Source of the DNA: Argyresthia goedartella
Taxonomy: Eukaryota > Arthropoda > Insecta > Lepidoptera > Argyresthiidae
Direction of reading: 5' to 3'
NCBI GenBank assembly: GCA_949825045.1
Contig: OX463829.1
Span: forward strand, 3,162,001 to 3,226,000
Length of the DNA: 64,000 bases
In this document: positions 42,558-52,902 of the stretch, piece after piece
How positions within the stretch are numbered: the stretch's first letter is position 1
Layout of the letters: every line of letters begins with the position of its first letter
Translations under genes and position numbers: made by a program
Notes under the pieces: generated by a model
Told to the model about the DNA's origin: nothing
Databases searched by the model: none
The model's input: only the letters and a program-made list of their open reading frames with translations

Positions 42558-42789
42558 GTAAAATATATTTCACATTTCCGGAGTAAAATGAATCGCGATA
42601 ACAAAGGTTCGTAAAATTCAATGGAATTTTACATATACCTATCTACTTATTACTCGAACTCGAACCGTACAGGGTATGTTCACATCGTAACTATGGTGCG
42701 TTCAATTCATTGGAATTGTTACATCTACCATTTTGTTAAGGAAAGACGTTCAATTCAGTGGAGTTGCAACCTTTCTCTTTTACTTGCAG
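42554..42789 (+). other. DIRS gag intron (236 bp)
   Basis: Donor GTATGT and acceptor CTTTTACTTGCAG. Joining exon 1 to 42790 preserves the frame. Inside, a block around GTTCAATTCATTGGAATTGT occurs three times in diverged form (about 42609, 42699, 42748). Confidence 0.75.
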
Positions 42790-43790
42790 CAACGGAAAAC
42801 ACGAAGGACATCTTCTCGGATGATGACTGTAACGCTCCTAGACAAAAGTTGAAATCAGCTGTCAATCGTGATTTATTATCAACAAATGAGTCACCGCCGC
42901 CCGCGCGCGCGCAATTCCTGGAGCCACCTACGGCGGCGGCGTCGCGCGCTCCCATGGCGCAGCCGCTTGCCCGTCAGCCGTCTACTCCTGCGTCGCTGCC
43001 CCCTCATGACACTGAGGCTTGCCCGATCGCTTGCGAAGACATCGGCCCTCACACTTCCGTTGTTACTGTCAGCGATGAAACTATTACCACCGATGTTGAC
43101 GTCGTGGATATTTTAGGCGATGATCCCACTCAAACCACAGAATTTGGCAAGGATATTCACGCTGGCCTGGTTAATCGCCTAAACCACATCCTTATCAATG
43201 GATTGGAAAACGATGTTCGTAAAGAATTATGTAAAAAGCACCTGATTCCAGCCAACTGCCCTCGCATGGTTCCACCGATACTCAACCCAGAGATAAAGGT
43301 TGCTATACCAGAAGCAAGTTTGAAACGAGACAAGGGAATAGAAAACAGACAAAAACAACTTGCCACCGCGTTAGCTTGTTTGAGTGACGTCATGACCACC
43401 AAAATGCAAGAAAAGGACAAAGATTCGGCTCTCATTAAACAACTAATGGACGTGGCGAAACTGATGTGTGACAGCTTGCACACTGACTCGGCAAAACGAC
43501 GATACTTTGCTCTGTCATCTTTAAAAAAAGACGTAAACGACCACCTAATACAAACCAAGATAGACAAATACCTTTTCGGGGAAACCTTGGCTGAAACGTT
43601 AAAGACTGCAAAAGCAGTGTCAAAGTCTGGCGCGGACATAAAAGTTGCTTATGATAAAAATAAGAAAACAAACCAGCCACAACCATCGACTTCACGTGGT
43701 TTAAACTGGAAGGCTCCCCCTCCGACAGGCAGGCAGTCGGGGCCACCGAGGAGCCGCCAGACCTACCCGCCTTTTTTTTTTTTTTTTTGA
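42790..43790 (+). pseudogene. DIRS gag, exon 2, cut by a poly(T) insertion
   Basis: It opens ATENTKDIFSDDDCNAPRQK, followed by a proline/alanine-rich segment and an acidic stretch. The conserved gag core is INGLENDVRKELCKKHLIPA, PPILNPEIKVAIPEASLKRD and a helical region through ALIKQLMDVAKLMCDSLH to KYLFGETLAETLKTAKAV. These are typical of DIRS-group gag. The C-terminus runs into a T-run (43772-43788) read as FFFFF and stops. Confidence 0.8.
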
Positions 43791-43925
43791 TGCCCGGGGG
43801 AAAATCCCTGACGGATACCGGCGAGGCGCGGGGGCGCCAGGGCGGTTATGTGGGGCTTGCACCCACTAAAAACCCCCGGGGTGGCCGTCATGGTGCATGG
43901 TGAGGGCAGCTCCGGGACCGCTGGT
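43772..43925 (-). mobile_element. Poly(A)-terminated retrosequence inside DIRS gag
   Basis: Read on the minus strand, a GC-rich segment (GGGGGTTTTTAGTGGGTGCA, AGCCCCACATAACCGCCCTG, TTTTCCCCCGGGCATC) ends in about 17 A. This looks like the 3' end of another retrotransposon inserted by reverse transcription. The 5' boundary and target duplication were not resolved, so the end coordinate is approximate. Confidence 0.55.
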
Positions 43926-44038
43926 GACACGCACCGGAACTGTCCCCAGCACCCAGGGAGGAAGCATCTCAACTTCCTCCCACTTCACGACGGGAACGGC
44001 CACAACCAATCCCGTCGTAAACTCCTCGCGGCGCACTG

Positions 44039-45886
44039 TTGCGATCAAGGGCCCCCACCCCGACCGCTTGCGACCGCCAGCGACCGCCCTGGGAGAGCTT
44101 CAGGTGCCCTCCCAGTCGTCGTCTTGGAGTCATAGGGCCGTCCGCCACCGCCGCACGCCAACTCATCGAAGACATCGCGCTTTCAGCCGCGGCCGAACCG
44201 CCGCTACTAGACGAGGTACAATACGCTGGTCGTTTGGCCGCATTTGCTACACAATGGTCTCTGTTAACACAAGATAGGACTATTCTTTCGTGGATCGAGG
44301 GTTACAAGATACAATTTTGTAAACAAGTATCACAAAACACTGTACCTTCTACACCGATACTGACAAAAACCGAAATAAGAGATTTTCATAAAATTATTGA
44401 TAGCCTTAAAAAAATTGGTGCTATATCGGAGTGTGCTCCCTGTATGGGCCAATTTATTTCAAGCACATTCCTTGTGCCCAAACCAAATGGCAAGAAAAGA
44501 CATATTTTAAATTTAAAAATATTAAATACACATATACAGACTGACCATTTTAAAATAGAGGATTTGCGCATTGCAGTAAAATTAATGACTCAAAATTGTT
44601 ACATGGCAACCTGTGACCTTAAGGACGCATATTTTTTGCTCAAAATCCATCCAGACTCCAAAAAATTTCTCCGTTTTCAATTCGACGAAAAAATTTACGA
44701 GTTTAATGTCTTACCATTTGGTTTATATACGGCACCCTTTGTCTATACGAAGCTAATGAAACCTGTGGTTAAATTTCTAAGATTAGCGGGCCTCATGTCT
44801 ACTATATATTTGGACGACTTATTTTTGATTGGACATTCATATGACGACTGCATGGACAACATTTATATCACAGTTAAACTCCTCACAGCTTTAGGGTTTA
44901 TCATAAATTATGAAAAAAGTTGCTTAGTACCCTCAATGACATGCACATTTCTAGGATTTATTTTAGACTCTAAAAAATTCCTAATTATTTTGCCAGATAG
45001 TAAGAAAGAACGCTTGATCAAGGGAATTATACTGTTTATGAATGTAAGACGCTGCAAAATTAAAGACTTCGCGAAACTAGTTGGTTTGTTAGTTTCTGCG
45101 TGTCCAGCCGTAGAGTACGGTTGGCTATATACTAAAAAGTTGGAGCGTTGTAAATATCTTAACTTAAAAGGTCATGATGATTACAATCGTTACATGAATG
45201 TCCCTTATCAACTGCAAAACGACCTGAGATGGTGGCTACAGGCCCTAGTGAAGCCCGAGAACCATATCCAGGATGATACCTACTCGGTTGAGATATTTTC
45301 TGACGCCTCAACTACGGGGTGGGGAGCGGCTTGTGGCTCAGAGACTGCAAGTGGCCGGTGGTCGTCGGTGGAGTTAACACAGCACATTAATTATCTCGAA
45401 CTTTTGGCTGCCCTTTTTGCCTTAAAGGTCTTTGCAAGGGACTTACACGATTGTCAAATACTTTTACGTGTTGATAACTCAACTGCTATTAGTTATATCA
45501 ATCGTATGGGTGGAATACAATTTCCACACTTAACCAAGGTCACGAAGGATATTTGGCAATGGTGCGAGTCCCGCAAGATTTTTGTATATGCATATTATAT
45601 AAAATCGTCAGATAATTACTTAGCTGATAAAGAATCAAGGCGTAACCATTCCGATATAGAATGGACTTTGACAATTAATATGTTCTCTTACCTTAGTTTA
45701 AATTTTGGCGTACCATCAATTGATTTATTCGCGAGCCGCACGAATAAAAAATGCAAAAAATACATTTCTTGGCATCGAGACCCAGACGCCTTTGCAATAA
45801 ACGCATTTACAGTCAGCTGGTCTCAACAATTTTTTTACGCATTTCCGCCTTTTCCACTTATATTAAAGACACTTAAAAAATCATGA
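44039..45886 (+). CDS. DIRS reverse transcriptase - RNase H
   Basis: An open frame; the real N-terminus is probably near GRLAAFATQW (about 44227), since the text before it is arbitrary. RT blocks: FISSTFLVPKPNGKKRHILN, MATCDLKDAYFLLKIHP, FNVLPFGLYTAPFVYTKLM and the active site IYLDDLFLIG. The connection is GFIINYEKSCLVPS and CTFLGFILDS. RNase H: EIFSDASTTGWGAAC (D), NYLELLAALFAL (E), LLRVDNSTAISYINRMGG (D) and YIKSSDNYLADKESR (D). The C-terminal FGVPSIDLFASRTNKKCKKY and AINAFTVSW blocks are DIRS hallmarks. No stop or frameshift in the conserved part. It lies between gag and the recombinase, as in all DIRS elements. Confidence 0.92.
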   Translation: MRSRAPTPTACDRQRPPWESFRCPPSRRLGVIGPSATAARQLIEDIALSAAAEPPLLDEVQYAGRLAAFATQWSLLTQDRTILSWIEGYKIQFCKQVSQNTVPSTPILTKTEIRDFHKIIDSLKKIGAISECAPCMGQFISSTFLVPKPNGKKRHILNLKILNTHIQTDHFKIEDLRIAVKLMTQNCYMATCDLKDAYFLLKIHPDSKKFLRFQFDEKIYEFNVLPFGLYTAPFVYTKLMKPVVKFLRLAGLMSTIYLDDLFLIGHSYDDCMDNIYITVKLLTALGFIINYEKSCLVPSMTCTFLGFILDSKKFLIILPDSKKERLIKGIILFMNVRRCKIKDFAKLVGLLVSACPAVEYGWLYTKKLERCKYLNLKGHDDYNRYMNVPYQLQNDLRWWLQALVKPENHIQDDTYSVEIFSDASTTGWGAACGSETASGRWSSVELTQHINYLELLAALFALKVFARDLHDCQILLRVDNSTAISYINRMGGIQFPHLTKVTKDIWQWCESRKIFVYAYYIKSSDNYLADKESRRNHSDIEWTLTINMFSYLSLNFGVPSIDLFASRTNKKCKKYISWHRDPDAFAINAFTVSWSQQFFYAFPPFPLILKTLKKS

Positions 45887-46022
45887 ATGATAATGCAAAA
45901 GGCATTGTAATAGTACCGTTATGGCCGACGCAACCCTGGCACCCCTTGTATAAAAAGCTATTAGTTTCGCAATTAATAACTTTTAAATCAAATAGTTACA
46001 ATATAATTGTTGATCATTCCAG

Positions 46023-47036
46023 TTGCGGCAACATTCAAAACCGTCTTACCCTGGCTGCAGGGATTTTATCAGGGGAGCCTTATCACGAAGAAGCGTCCCG
46101 GAGACATCGGAACACATAATGCTCGCCTCCCTGGCTGAAAGTTCATTGAAACAATACAATGTTTGTTATAAAAAATGGTTCGGCTTTTGCGTTCAAAATT
46201 CTCTTGACGTATACTCAACGTCAATTCCCGATTTACTAAGATTTCTAACTATGTGTTTCGATGCTGGTGGTAAATATGGTAGTCTGAATAGTTTCAGAGC
46301 AGCACTTTCGCTGATTTTGGGCCCTAGTATCTCCAAGGATGAAAGACTAATAAGATTTTTTAAAGGTGTTTTTCGTTTACGTCCACCAATGCCTAAATAT
46401 AATGTAACGTGGGATACCACGTGCGTTTTATCCCACTTGGCTACTTGGTATCCAAATGATTCGTTAGTACTAGATCAACTGACGAAAAAATGCATAACAT
46501 TGTTAGCTCTTGTTACGGCTCACCGGGTCCAAACTTTTTCAAAAATTAATATAAAGAACATTGAAACAAAATGTAATGAAATCCTAATTAAAATACCAGA
46601 TTTAATTAAAACGTCAAAGAAAGGAACCACTCAACCTTTATTAGTATTACCCTACTTTTTACAGAAAAAAGAAATTTGTCCAGCTCAGACACTAGTTGAT
46701 TACATTGATAATACTTCATTGTGACGATAAACTGATAGCCTATTTATAGGATGCAGAAAACCTCATAAAGCAGCGACTACGCAGACGCTATGTCGCTGGA
46801 TAAAGGGCACGCTCTTTAAGAGTGGGATCGATGTTTCCATATTCTCGGCGCACAGCACGAGGCACGCCGCAACATCTAAGGCCCATCAGTTAAGTGTGAA
46901 CATTGACCTAATCAGAAAAACTGCAGGCTGGAGCAACAATTCCGACACATTTTTTAAATTTTATCAAAGAAGCATAAATAAGACCGACTCGGCAACCTTA
47001 ACAAGAGCTATCATTAATAATGATATAGATGAATAA
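46023..47036 (+). pseudogene. DIRS tyrosine recombinase
   Basis: The protein performs the integration of a circular DNA intermediate in DIRS elements. The N-terminal core-binding part has SSLKQYNVCYKKWFGFC and SIPDLLRFLTMCFDAGGKYG. The catalytic part has LALVTAHRVQTFSKI (first Arg), IFSAHSTRHAATSKA (H-x-x-R) and TFFKFYQRSI (tyrosine). Two in-frame stops at 46722 and 46728, after DYIDNTSL, precede SLFIGCRKPHKAATTQTL and inactivate this copy; the frame itself continues unbroken to TAA at 47034. The first codons overlap the preceding frames, so the start is uncertain. Confidence 0.88.
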
Positions 47037-47209
47037 AAATAGTAAGATACTGTTACATTTGATTGTACATAACAATGTGTTTTGTTCTTTATTTGTTATA
47101 TCTATTTACAAATTATAGACTGCTAAAATGATTTTGATTGAGTGATTAAATAGAAATTAATTCATCTATTGGCGTTGATATTTTCAGAATTAACTCTCAA
47201 TATCTACAA

Positions 47210-47346
47210 ATGAATATGTAATAGGTTTATTATTTCAGCTAACTGATCTCTTCGAACGAAGCATGAGCATAATTGATGATTAAACGAACTTACTTGTACG
47301 TGAAGTTCTATCATAATTATGCGAGGTGCTTCGTTCGAAGAGATCA
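47210..47346 (+). repeat. DIRS internal complementary region
   Basis: Its left half (AAATGAATATGTAATAGG... GCATGAGCATAAT) is the complement of the left end. Its right half (AATTGATGATTAAA... GTGCTTCGTTCGAAGAGATC) is the complement of the extended right end. They meet at AATT, 47270-47274, the complement of the predicted circle junction. Confidence 0.9.
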
Positions 47347-47414
47347 GTCGGTCCCTCCCACCCTACCCAAATCATTCTAAAAATATCAACTTGCACGTTG
47401 ATTACTCTAAACTA

Positions 47415-47640
47415 AATGAGGGGTAGTCTCAATGGCAGGGCGGACCACCTACCTCACAGAAAAATAAAAATAACCTTTTTTTTTTCTCTCAAATACAGTG
47501 CTATGTGGTGAATCCTGGGTGAAACTACAAATGAATATGTAATAGGTTTATTATTTCAGCTAACTGATCTCTTCGAACGAAGCACCTCGCATAATTATGA
47601 TAGAACTTCACGTACAAGTAAGTTATTTTAATCATCAATT
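47415..47640 (-). repeat. DIRS right terminal inverted repeat with extension
   Basis: 47415-47583 is inverted relative to the left repeat. 47584-47640 (AGCACCTCGC ... TCATCAATT) is an outer extension absent from the left end but complemented in the internal region, the asymmetry expected for DIRS ends. Confidence 0.9.
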
Positions 47641-47715
47641 GTACGCCCTTAGGAGCAATCGGTACATTATATTGTTATTCGTGTTTCATTAGAGACTTGG
47701 GCTCCATATGTATTG
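47641..47715 (-). repeat. SINE family 3, right piece at the DIRS insertion
   Basis: GTACGCCCTTAGGAGCAATC, TATTCGTGTTTCATTAGAGA and CTTGGGCTCC follow 29434-29503 in order. Together with 36090-36141 it reconstitutes an unoccupied site. Confidence 0.7.
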
Positions 47716-47789
47716 AGATAATTCAAAGGTAATCAATATGTCCATATTTGACCATCACATTACATCACATCACATCTCTCATCAGACAG

Positions 47790-47890
47790 AGTTCGCTGGT
47801 GGACGAACGGATGGACGAACAGAAGGACAGCAGAGACTTAGTAATAGGATCGCGTTGGGCACCCTTCGGGTTCGTATCCCTGAAACTTGT
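47790..47890 (+). repeat. Lepidopteran repeat fragment (GGACAGCAGAGACTTAGTAA)
   Basis: GGACGAACGGATGGACGAAC, then AGACTTAGTAATAGG and GGGCACCCTTCGGGTTCG, as in 29558-29640 on the other strand. Confidence 0.6.
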
Positions 47891-47934
47891 TACAGAAAAG
47901 TCTTCATTCCGATTTGTTTGTGCAATGTTACCTT

Positions 47935-48219
47935 AATCCTATCATAGCGTCGCTCCTTTTCCCATATGGGGTGGCAGAGGCACAATTGTGCCCACTTTAA
48001 CCAGATATTAAATACTCCATTTTGAGTGCCGAAGGGCTAGCCATCGCTCCAGCTAAGGAGATTGAAAGTTTTCCTCACGATGTTTTCCATCACCGTAAAA
48101 ACGCCGTAATAATGTACTTGAGATGAATCACTTATCTCATTGGCACAAGGCCAGCACCGGATTCGAACCTGTTCTCCTGCATAAGAAGCGAGCGTGGAAC
48201 CACTAGCCCAAGGAGCTCC
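47935..48219 (-). repeat. SINE family 2, full-length copy
   Basis: Minus strand: GGAGCTCCTTGGGCTAGTGG head with box A, box B GGTTCGAATCCGG, CCAATGAGATAAGTGATTCA, GATGGAAAACATCGTGAGGA and the tail CCCCATATGGGAAAAGGAGC. It is the clearest copy of this family in the window. Confidence 0.8.
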
Positions 48220-48354
48220 AGACCACCTTAATCCATATGACAAGACAAGTCATACCCATATAGACAATATGGGTATGACCGATGTAGCTGCACTACACTA
48301 GTAGTGGTTCTGTAAGAACAGTAGACCTCGCGTACCCATTATAGCCATGAGAAC

Positions 48355-48858
48355 TTTATCTACACACGTATCATAAACCCTCTTTACTGCGTTCAAAAAC
48401 CGCACGTTACGATCAGCATTATGTTAAACTACTTGGTAAAAACTCGTTTCGTATCTGGAAAACTACACATAATGGTCATTATGTGTAGTTTTTCTACATA
48501 TAATGACATTCAAATTTCGAACGCCGACGCCCACCCGCGTGCCGTCCCTAGTTTGTCTGTGAAGTTGGTACTGACATTCAAATTTCGAACGCCGACGCCC
48601 GTCTGCGTGAAGTTGGTACTAAAGAACAAGCTAAACAATTGCAGAACCACAATGCCGGTCAAACATGCGGTTCCTGAACACATCAAAGAGAGCTTATGAT
48701 ATGTGTGTAGATAAACTAGTGTATGTAACTGTACATAATTAGGCATTAAAACTCTCGAGTGATATTATTATGAAACTCGCTTTCGGCTCGTTTCATAAAC
48801 CCGCTCTCGAGTTTTAATGCCCTCCATTATGCAGCAGTCACATAAACTACTATTATGT
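48355..48858 (+). mobile_element. Hairpin MITE, copy B
   Basis: Inverted ends TTTATCTACACACGTATCAT (48355) and its complement (48694-48715). A perfect hairpin with arms AAAACTACACATAATG / CATTATGTGTAGTTTT (48460-48493). Two TTTCGAACGCCGACGCCC blocks. A second two-tier hairpin GGCATTAAAACTCTCGAG ... CTCGAGTTTTAATGCC, with inner stem GAAACTCGC..GGCTCGTTTC, at 48744-48822. Confidence 0.8.
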
Positions 48859-49408
48859 CTAGCTTTATCTACATCTTAGTTACAGGGGGGTCGAAAATAC
48901 TTTAAAGTGTTTACCCCCCCCTTTTTAGTTTTTTTCGCAACAACTTTTATAGAATCAAGTCGTTAGTGTGACTATCGAATTTGATTGAAATCTGTTGATA
49001 AATAACGTAACAGCGAACTTCCCCCCTCCCCCCCCCCCCCTATTTTCCCCCGAAACAAGAATTGTGATTAAAAAAAATATAAAAAAAAAACTACAAGGAA
49101 CTTGTGTGCCAATTTTCTTCAACATCGGGAAAATGGGATTAGTCCAATCTCGAAACTGGACGCTTCGCTCGCTTGGTCGTGTAGGCGTCGCGTTAGCATC
49201 GGGGGATTGACCCAACTGCTACTGCGAACCGAATCGTACATGATAACCATGGTAACGGTAGGTTCCCATGGTAAGCTGAACGACAGTAATTTCGAACGTT
49301 GCAGATAATAAGTAAGTATCGCTTACCAAATCACGAGGATACAGTGGTAGACAGAAGTCAATGCTCGTTTTTGCCATGCTAACCCAAAAAGACTAACATC
49401 TTATATGA
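48859..49408. other. No gene seen
   Basis: C- and A-runs at 49021-49090 and a GACGCTTCGCTCGCTTGGTCG word near 49159; a decayed dispersed repeat is likely. Confidence 0.45.
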
Positions 49409-49640
49409 GACTAGCGGCTTGCCTTGCCTACAAAGCTGATGGTCCTGGGTCCGAATCCCGGTAAGGGCAAACATTTCCTTGATGAGCATGAATATTTGGT
49501 TTTTAGAATTTCTATGTATTTACACAAGTCTTTATCTCTATTAAATATATCGTCATCTAGTACCCATAACACAATCCTTATTGACCTTACTATAGGCCTA
49601 GTCAGATTTGGGTTAGATTGTCCTCTGACATTTTTTGTTA
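49409..49640 (+). repeat. SINE family 1, related subfamily
   Basis: Head remnant CTTGCCTACAAAGCTGATGG, box B GGGTCCGAATCCCGG, then GATGAGCATGAATATTTG, TATATCGTCATCTAGTACCC and GATTGTCCTCTGACATTTTT. The 5' part of the tRNA head is lost. Its body matches 52661-52902. Confidence 0.75.
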
Positions 49641-49873
49641 TATGAAGAAATCTAACATTGGTGAAGCCTTGCAAAAAGGCCGCATGCACAACTAACAAAT
49701 CAAAGTTTAACGGACACTCCTCTGTAATTTTAGACATTTATTAAATTCAATTGTTCAAAACATAATTTACGATTCGATTTATCTGCAGGAAGCTTTGTCA
49801 ATTACTTAAAACTAAACTTAAACACTTGCTACACTAAAATAAGATAAGTATACAGCTAACGACTATAACTTAA

Positions 49874-50090
49874 CTAAATAATCCCACCCTGGGACACTTC
49901 CCTACCAAAGGTCCCCATGACACTAGCGGCATTGCCCCGCTGCACTGCTAAGGAAATCCTCTGCATAAGGAATGCCCCGGAGCGGTAGTCATAACCCCCT
50001 TCACGCAGACGGCGCGCCAACTCCTTTATAAAAACTCTGCCACATGTCCCCCAAACACCGGTCGTCTCCACAGCCAAAGGGTGTAATTGT
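49874..50090 (-). pseudogene. Retroelement ORF C-terminal fragment
   Basis: The minus frame reads PLAVETTGVWGTCGRVFIKE, LARRLREGGYDYRSGAFLMQ and RISLAVQRGNAASVMGTFGR. I know the ending (P.aVET.G.wG..., fL.QRiS.AiQRGNAaS.lG) from the C-terminus of retroelement polyproteins in many invertebrate genomes. Upstream there is no RT, so this is a fragment of 65-70 codons. Confidence 0.5.
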
Positions 50091-51151
50091 TATTGTCTCT
50101 CGCTCAGGAACTTCACAGCACCAGTGAAGTGTGACTTGTATGATATATGTGGACATTGATTTCATAGGAAGACTATGCATTTACCTCATTATTCATAAAA
50201 CTTATCAAGCCTATGATAGCTAAAATGTGCTTTGTCCTTTTCTCACAAACACAAATTTCAAAGTCAAACAAATTATAACGGCATTATAGTTAAAATAGGT
50301 TTATGAGTAGTGTATGAATAAGGCGGTTAGTCTTTAAAAAATACACCCGGCTGACTCGTATGAAGGCTTTAAAAGAAGGATGGCATCAGCTCCATCACAC
50401 CTTGTTTCGTTCCGATACCGCGGTCTGGGGCGGCGCACAAAAGAAACGAGTCAGGTCGTATAACGGAACGTAATTCATAAAGAACTGCATCCCGATTCAG
50501 GGATGTGATTTGATAATAGTACATTTCCCGCGAGTTCGCAAGGGCTTATATTTACGAAACGAGAAGTTCCTTTTCGAACGAGTTAGGAATGTCATTTTTC
50601 CGCCTGAGAACCCAAAATGAAGCGGCGAAGGTGCTATTTTTGGCTCAGAAGTCGGAAAAGTTTTTTTTTAGTTTTATCAGTATACGTTGGCATCTCGCTA
50701 GATGCGGTGGGTACAAGGGCTTTTAGGATTGGCGCCATATATGTAGAAGAGGCTTATGCTCAGCAGTAGGTCTATGATGAAGCAGTTTTTTTCAATCTCA
50801 TTAAGGGATAGAAAGAGATAAGAAAAACATGACAGAATAGCACGACAGTAAAAGCGAACAAAGTTATGTTATGTTTCTTGCAAAACACGTCAACGGCGTT
50901 CGATTCTCATTTTCATTCTACCTAAGTCGAAAGGGCCATACTAGAAAAAATACGTACGAATTTTTATTTTATTTTGTGAAATATAAGGCTATTTTAAGAA
51001 ACTAATTTGAATATTTCGGGTAATGGATGTCCTATTTTTTTTTTTTAATAATACCCCTCGTGACGTCACTTGCTCACAGATTTTGAAAGGTTGTGCTTGA
51101 GGCTGGTGGTTTCCGATTATAAAACGGCTGGTATTTAATCGCACATAAAAA
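50091..51151. other. No gene seen
   Basis: No element or coding sequence recognised in about 1 kb. Confidence 0.5.
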
Positions 51152-51333
51152 ATACTGATTTTCACAGCAAAAAAGGATCAGCAAAAACACTTTTTATTTT
51201 TATGTATTTTTGTTGTTCTTACATGTTCAACCTATTATGAAGGATAAAGGGGGTTTCACTTCGCTCGCCCCCTTTACCATTCACCTAAGCTACCGCAGTA
51301 TTTTTCCCTGATGTTTGCTGTGAAAATCAGTAT
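51152..51333 (-). mobile_element. Short inverted-repeat MITE, copy 2
   Basis: Ends ATACTGATTTTCACAGCA and TGCTGTGAAAATCAGTAT as in 24423-24605, in opposite orientation judging by the internal GAACATGTAAGAACAACAA-type text. The inner stem is GGGGG..TTCGCTCGCCCCC. Confidence 0.75.
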
Positions 51334-51651
51334 ATTTGCTGTGCAATTCAGAATTCTTGATGTGCAGTTTAATATTTCCCTTTTAAAACTAAAATATCAA
51401 TATTTGTTTTCGTTCGGACTGACATCTGCGTTATCGACTGACAGGAAAACTGTTAATACTTTGGCAGTTTTACAGATCAGCCAACATAACGGCGAAGGGA
51501 ATTTGAACAAACAACGCCGTAGAGGTCAAATAAAGTACATTATGTTTTTTACCGATATTTCACTGATCCTGTAATATTTTTTGATGGGAATAAAGAAATT
51601 TAGCTAGGAACACAATTAACTCGAAATGGTTTTCACAGTTTGGTACCTTAA
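51334..51651. other. No gene seen
   Basis: AT-rich flank. TTTGCTGTGCAATTCAG just after the MITE resembles a partial extra copy of its end. Confidence 0.5.
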
Positions 51652-51899
51652 ATAAATAAATACCTTGGACACTATATACACACATTGATCTAGCCCCAAA
51701 CTAGGATTCCCTGTATCTTGGGTACTAGACAACGAAACACATACTTATATAGATAAATATTATACTTAGATAGATAAACAACCATGACTAGAGTACAAAC
51801 ATCCGTTCTCATCAAACAAATATTTGCCTCCACCGGGACTCGAACCCGGGACCCTTGGCTTCGTAGGCAGGGTCACTGCCGACTCGGCCACTCGGGTCG
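51652..51899 (-). repeat. SINE family 1, near full length
   Basis: Minus strand: ACCCGAGTGGCCGAGTCGG head with box A, box B GGGTTCGAGTCCCGG, body GATGAGAACGGATGTTTG, and end AGTGTCCAAGGTATTTATTT. Very similar to 26767-27014. Confidence 0.8.
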
Positions 51900-52189
51900 T
51901 ATTTTTTTTTACACGGATTTTTATCAACACGGTCCATTGAACGATCTTCGTATTCGTAAAAACATTCATGGTATATAGTATCCTGGGAAGGAAGGTCGAT
52001 GAGTTTGTTTTATTTAGAACTAGCTTTACTGAAGCTGGAAAGCTCAAAGCTCTAGGCATCCGTCGCTGGATCGGGGCCGCGCCGAGAACAAAGCCAGCTA
52101 TAATCCATTTCCTGTACCCGATACCAATTTGCACTGACATCCGGCCGCCGCTCCGCACTATACTTCAGAATAATTAGGACTAGACGGAC

Positions 52190-52650
52190 CTTATAATAGT
52201 AGTTTATGTGACTGCTACATTATGGAGGGCATCAATACTCGAGAGTGGGTTTATAAAACGAGCCGAAGGCTAGTTTTATAATAATATCACGAGAGAGTTT
52301 TAATGCCTAATTACATACCTACACTAGTTTATATACACACATAACATAAGCTCTTTTTGATGTGTTAAGGAACCGCATGTTTGACCGGCATTATGGCATT
52401 GATCATTGCTCTGCAGGTTTAGCTTGTTCTGTAGTACCAACTTCACAGACAAACCAGGGCGGCACGAAGGCGGGCGTCGGCGTTCGAAATTTGAATGTCA
52501 TAATTTGACAAACTTTAGTACATTATGGTCATAATGATCAATATTCAGATAAGAAATGAGTTTTTACCTAGAAATTTATCATTATGCTGGTCGCAACGTG
52601 TGGTTTTTGGACGCAGTAAAGAGGGTTTATGATACGTGTGCAGATAAATA
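52190..52650 (-). mobile_element. Hairpin MITE, copy C
   Basis: An inverted copy of 27884-28352. It keeps the two-tier hairpin (52222-52305, inner stem around AACGAGCCGAAGGCTAGTT) but only one TTTCGAACGCCGACGCCCG block, where A and B have two. A SINE of family 1 starts within about 12 bp of its end. Confidence 0.75.
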
Positions 52651-52660
52651 AATAAATATT

Positions 52661-52902
52661 AGAGGACAATCTTACACAAATCGAACTAGTCCCTTTGTAA
52701 GCTCAACAAGGCGTGTGTTATAGGTACTAGACGACGATATATTTAATAGAGATAAATAATTAAGAAATACATAGAAAACATCCAAGACTAAGAAAAAAAT
52801 ATTCATGCTAAGAAACACAAATATTTGCCTTTACCGGGATTCGAACCTAGGACCGTCAGCTTCGTAGGCAGGTTCGCAACCCTCTAGGCTAAAACGGTCG
52901 TC
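52661..52902 (-). repeat. SINE family 1, diverged copy
   Basis: Minus strand: ACGACCGTTTTAGCCTAGAG head, GCGAACCTGCCTACGAAGCT, box B GGTTCGAATCCCGG, then the body to GACTAGTTCGATTTGTGTAA and GATTGTCCTCT. Confidence 0.75.

Larger units (their letters stand above)
36142..47640 (+). mobile_element. DIRS-type retrotransposon, nearly complete
   Basis: After removing a 6-kb nested insertion the element is about 5.5 kb. Left and right ends are inverted repeats. An internal complementary region near the right end joins the complements of both outer ends. The order gag, RT-RNase H, tyrosine recombinase is standard for DIRS elements. There is no conventional target duplication. Instead ATT occurs at both element-target junctions and once in the circle-junction-like internal region and in the related unoccupied SINE at 29432-29440. 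That agrees with integration of a circle by a tyrosine recombinase at a short identical core. Stops in the recombinase and a poly(T) insertion in gag make this copy inactive. Confidence 0.92.

Noticed and set aside
47210..47346. Repeated hairpin words as a CRISPR-like or satellite array
   Set aside because: They are the DIRS internal complementary region; each half pairs with one element end and there are no regular spacers.
48421..48699. ORF in the hairpin MITE (and the similar ORF at 27950) as a conserved small gene
   Set aside because: The similarity between copies includes non-coding ends and hairpins, indels are not multiples of three, and copy C lacks the frame.
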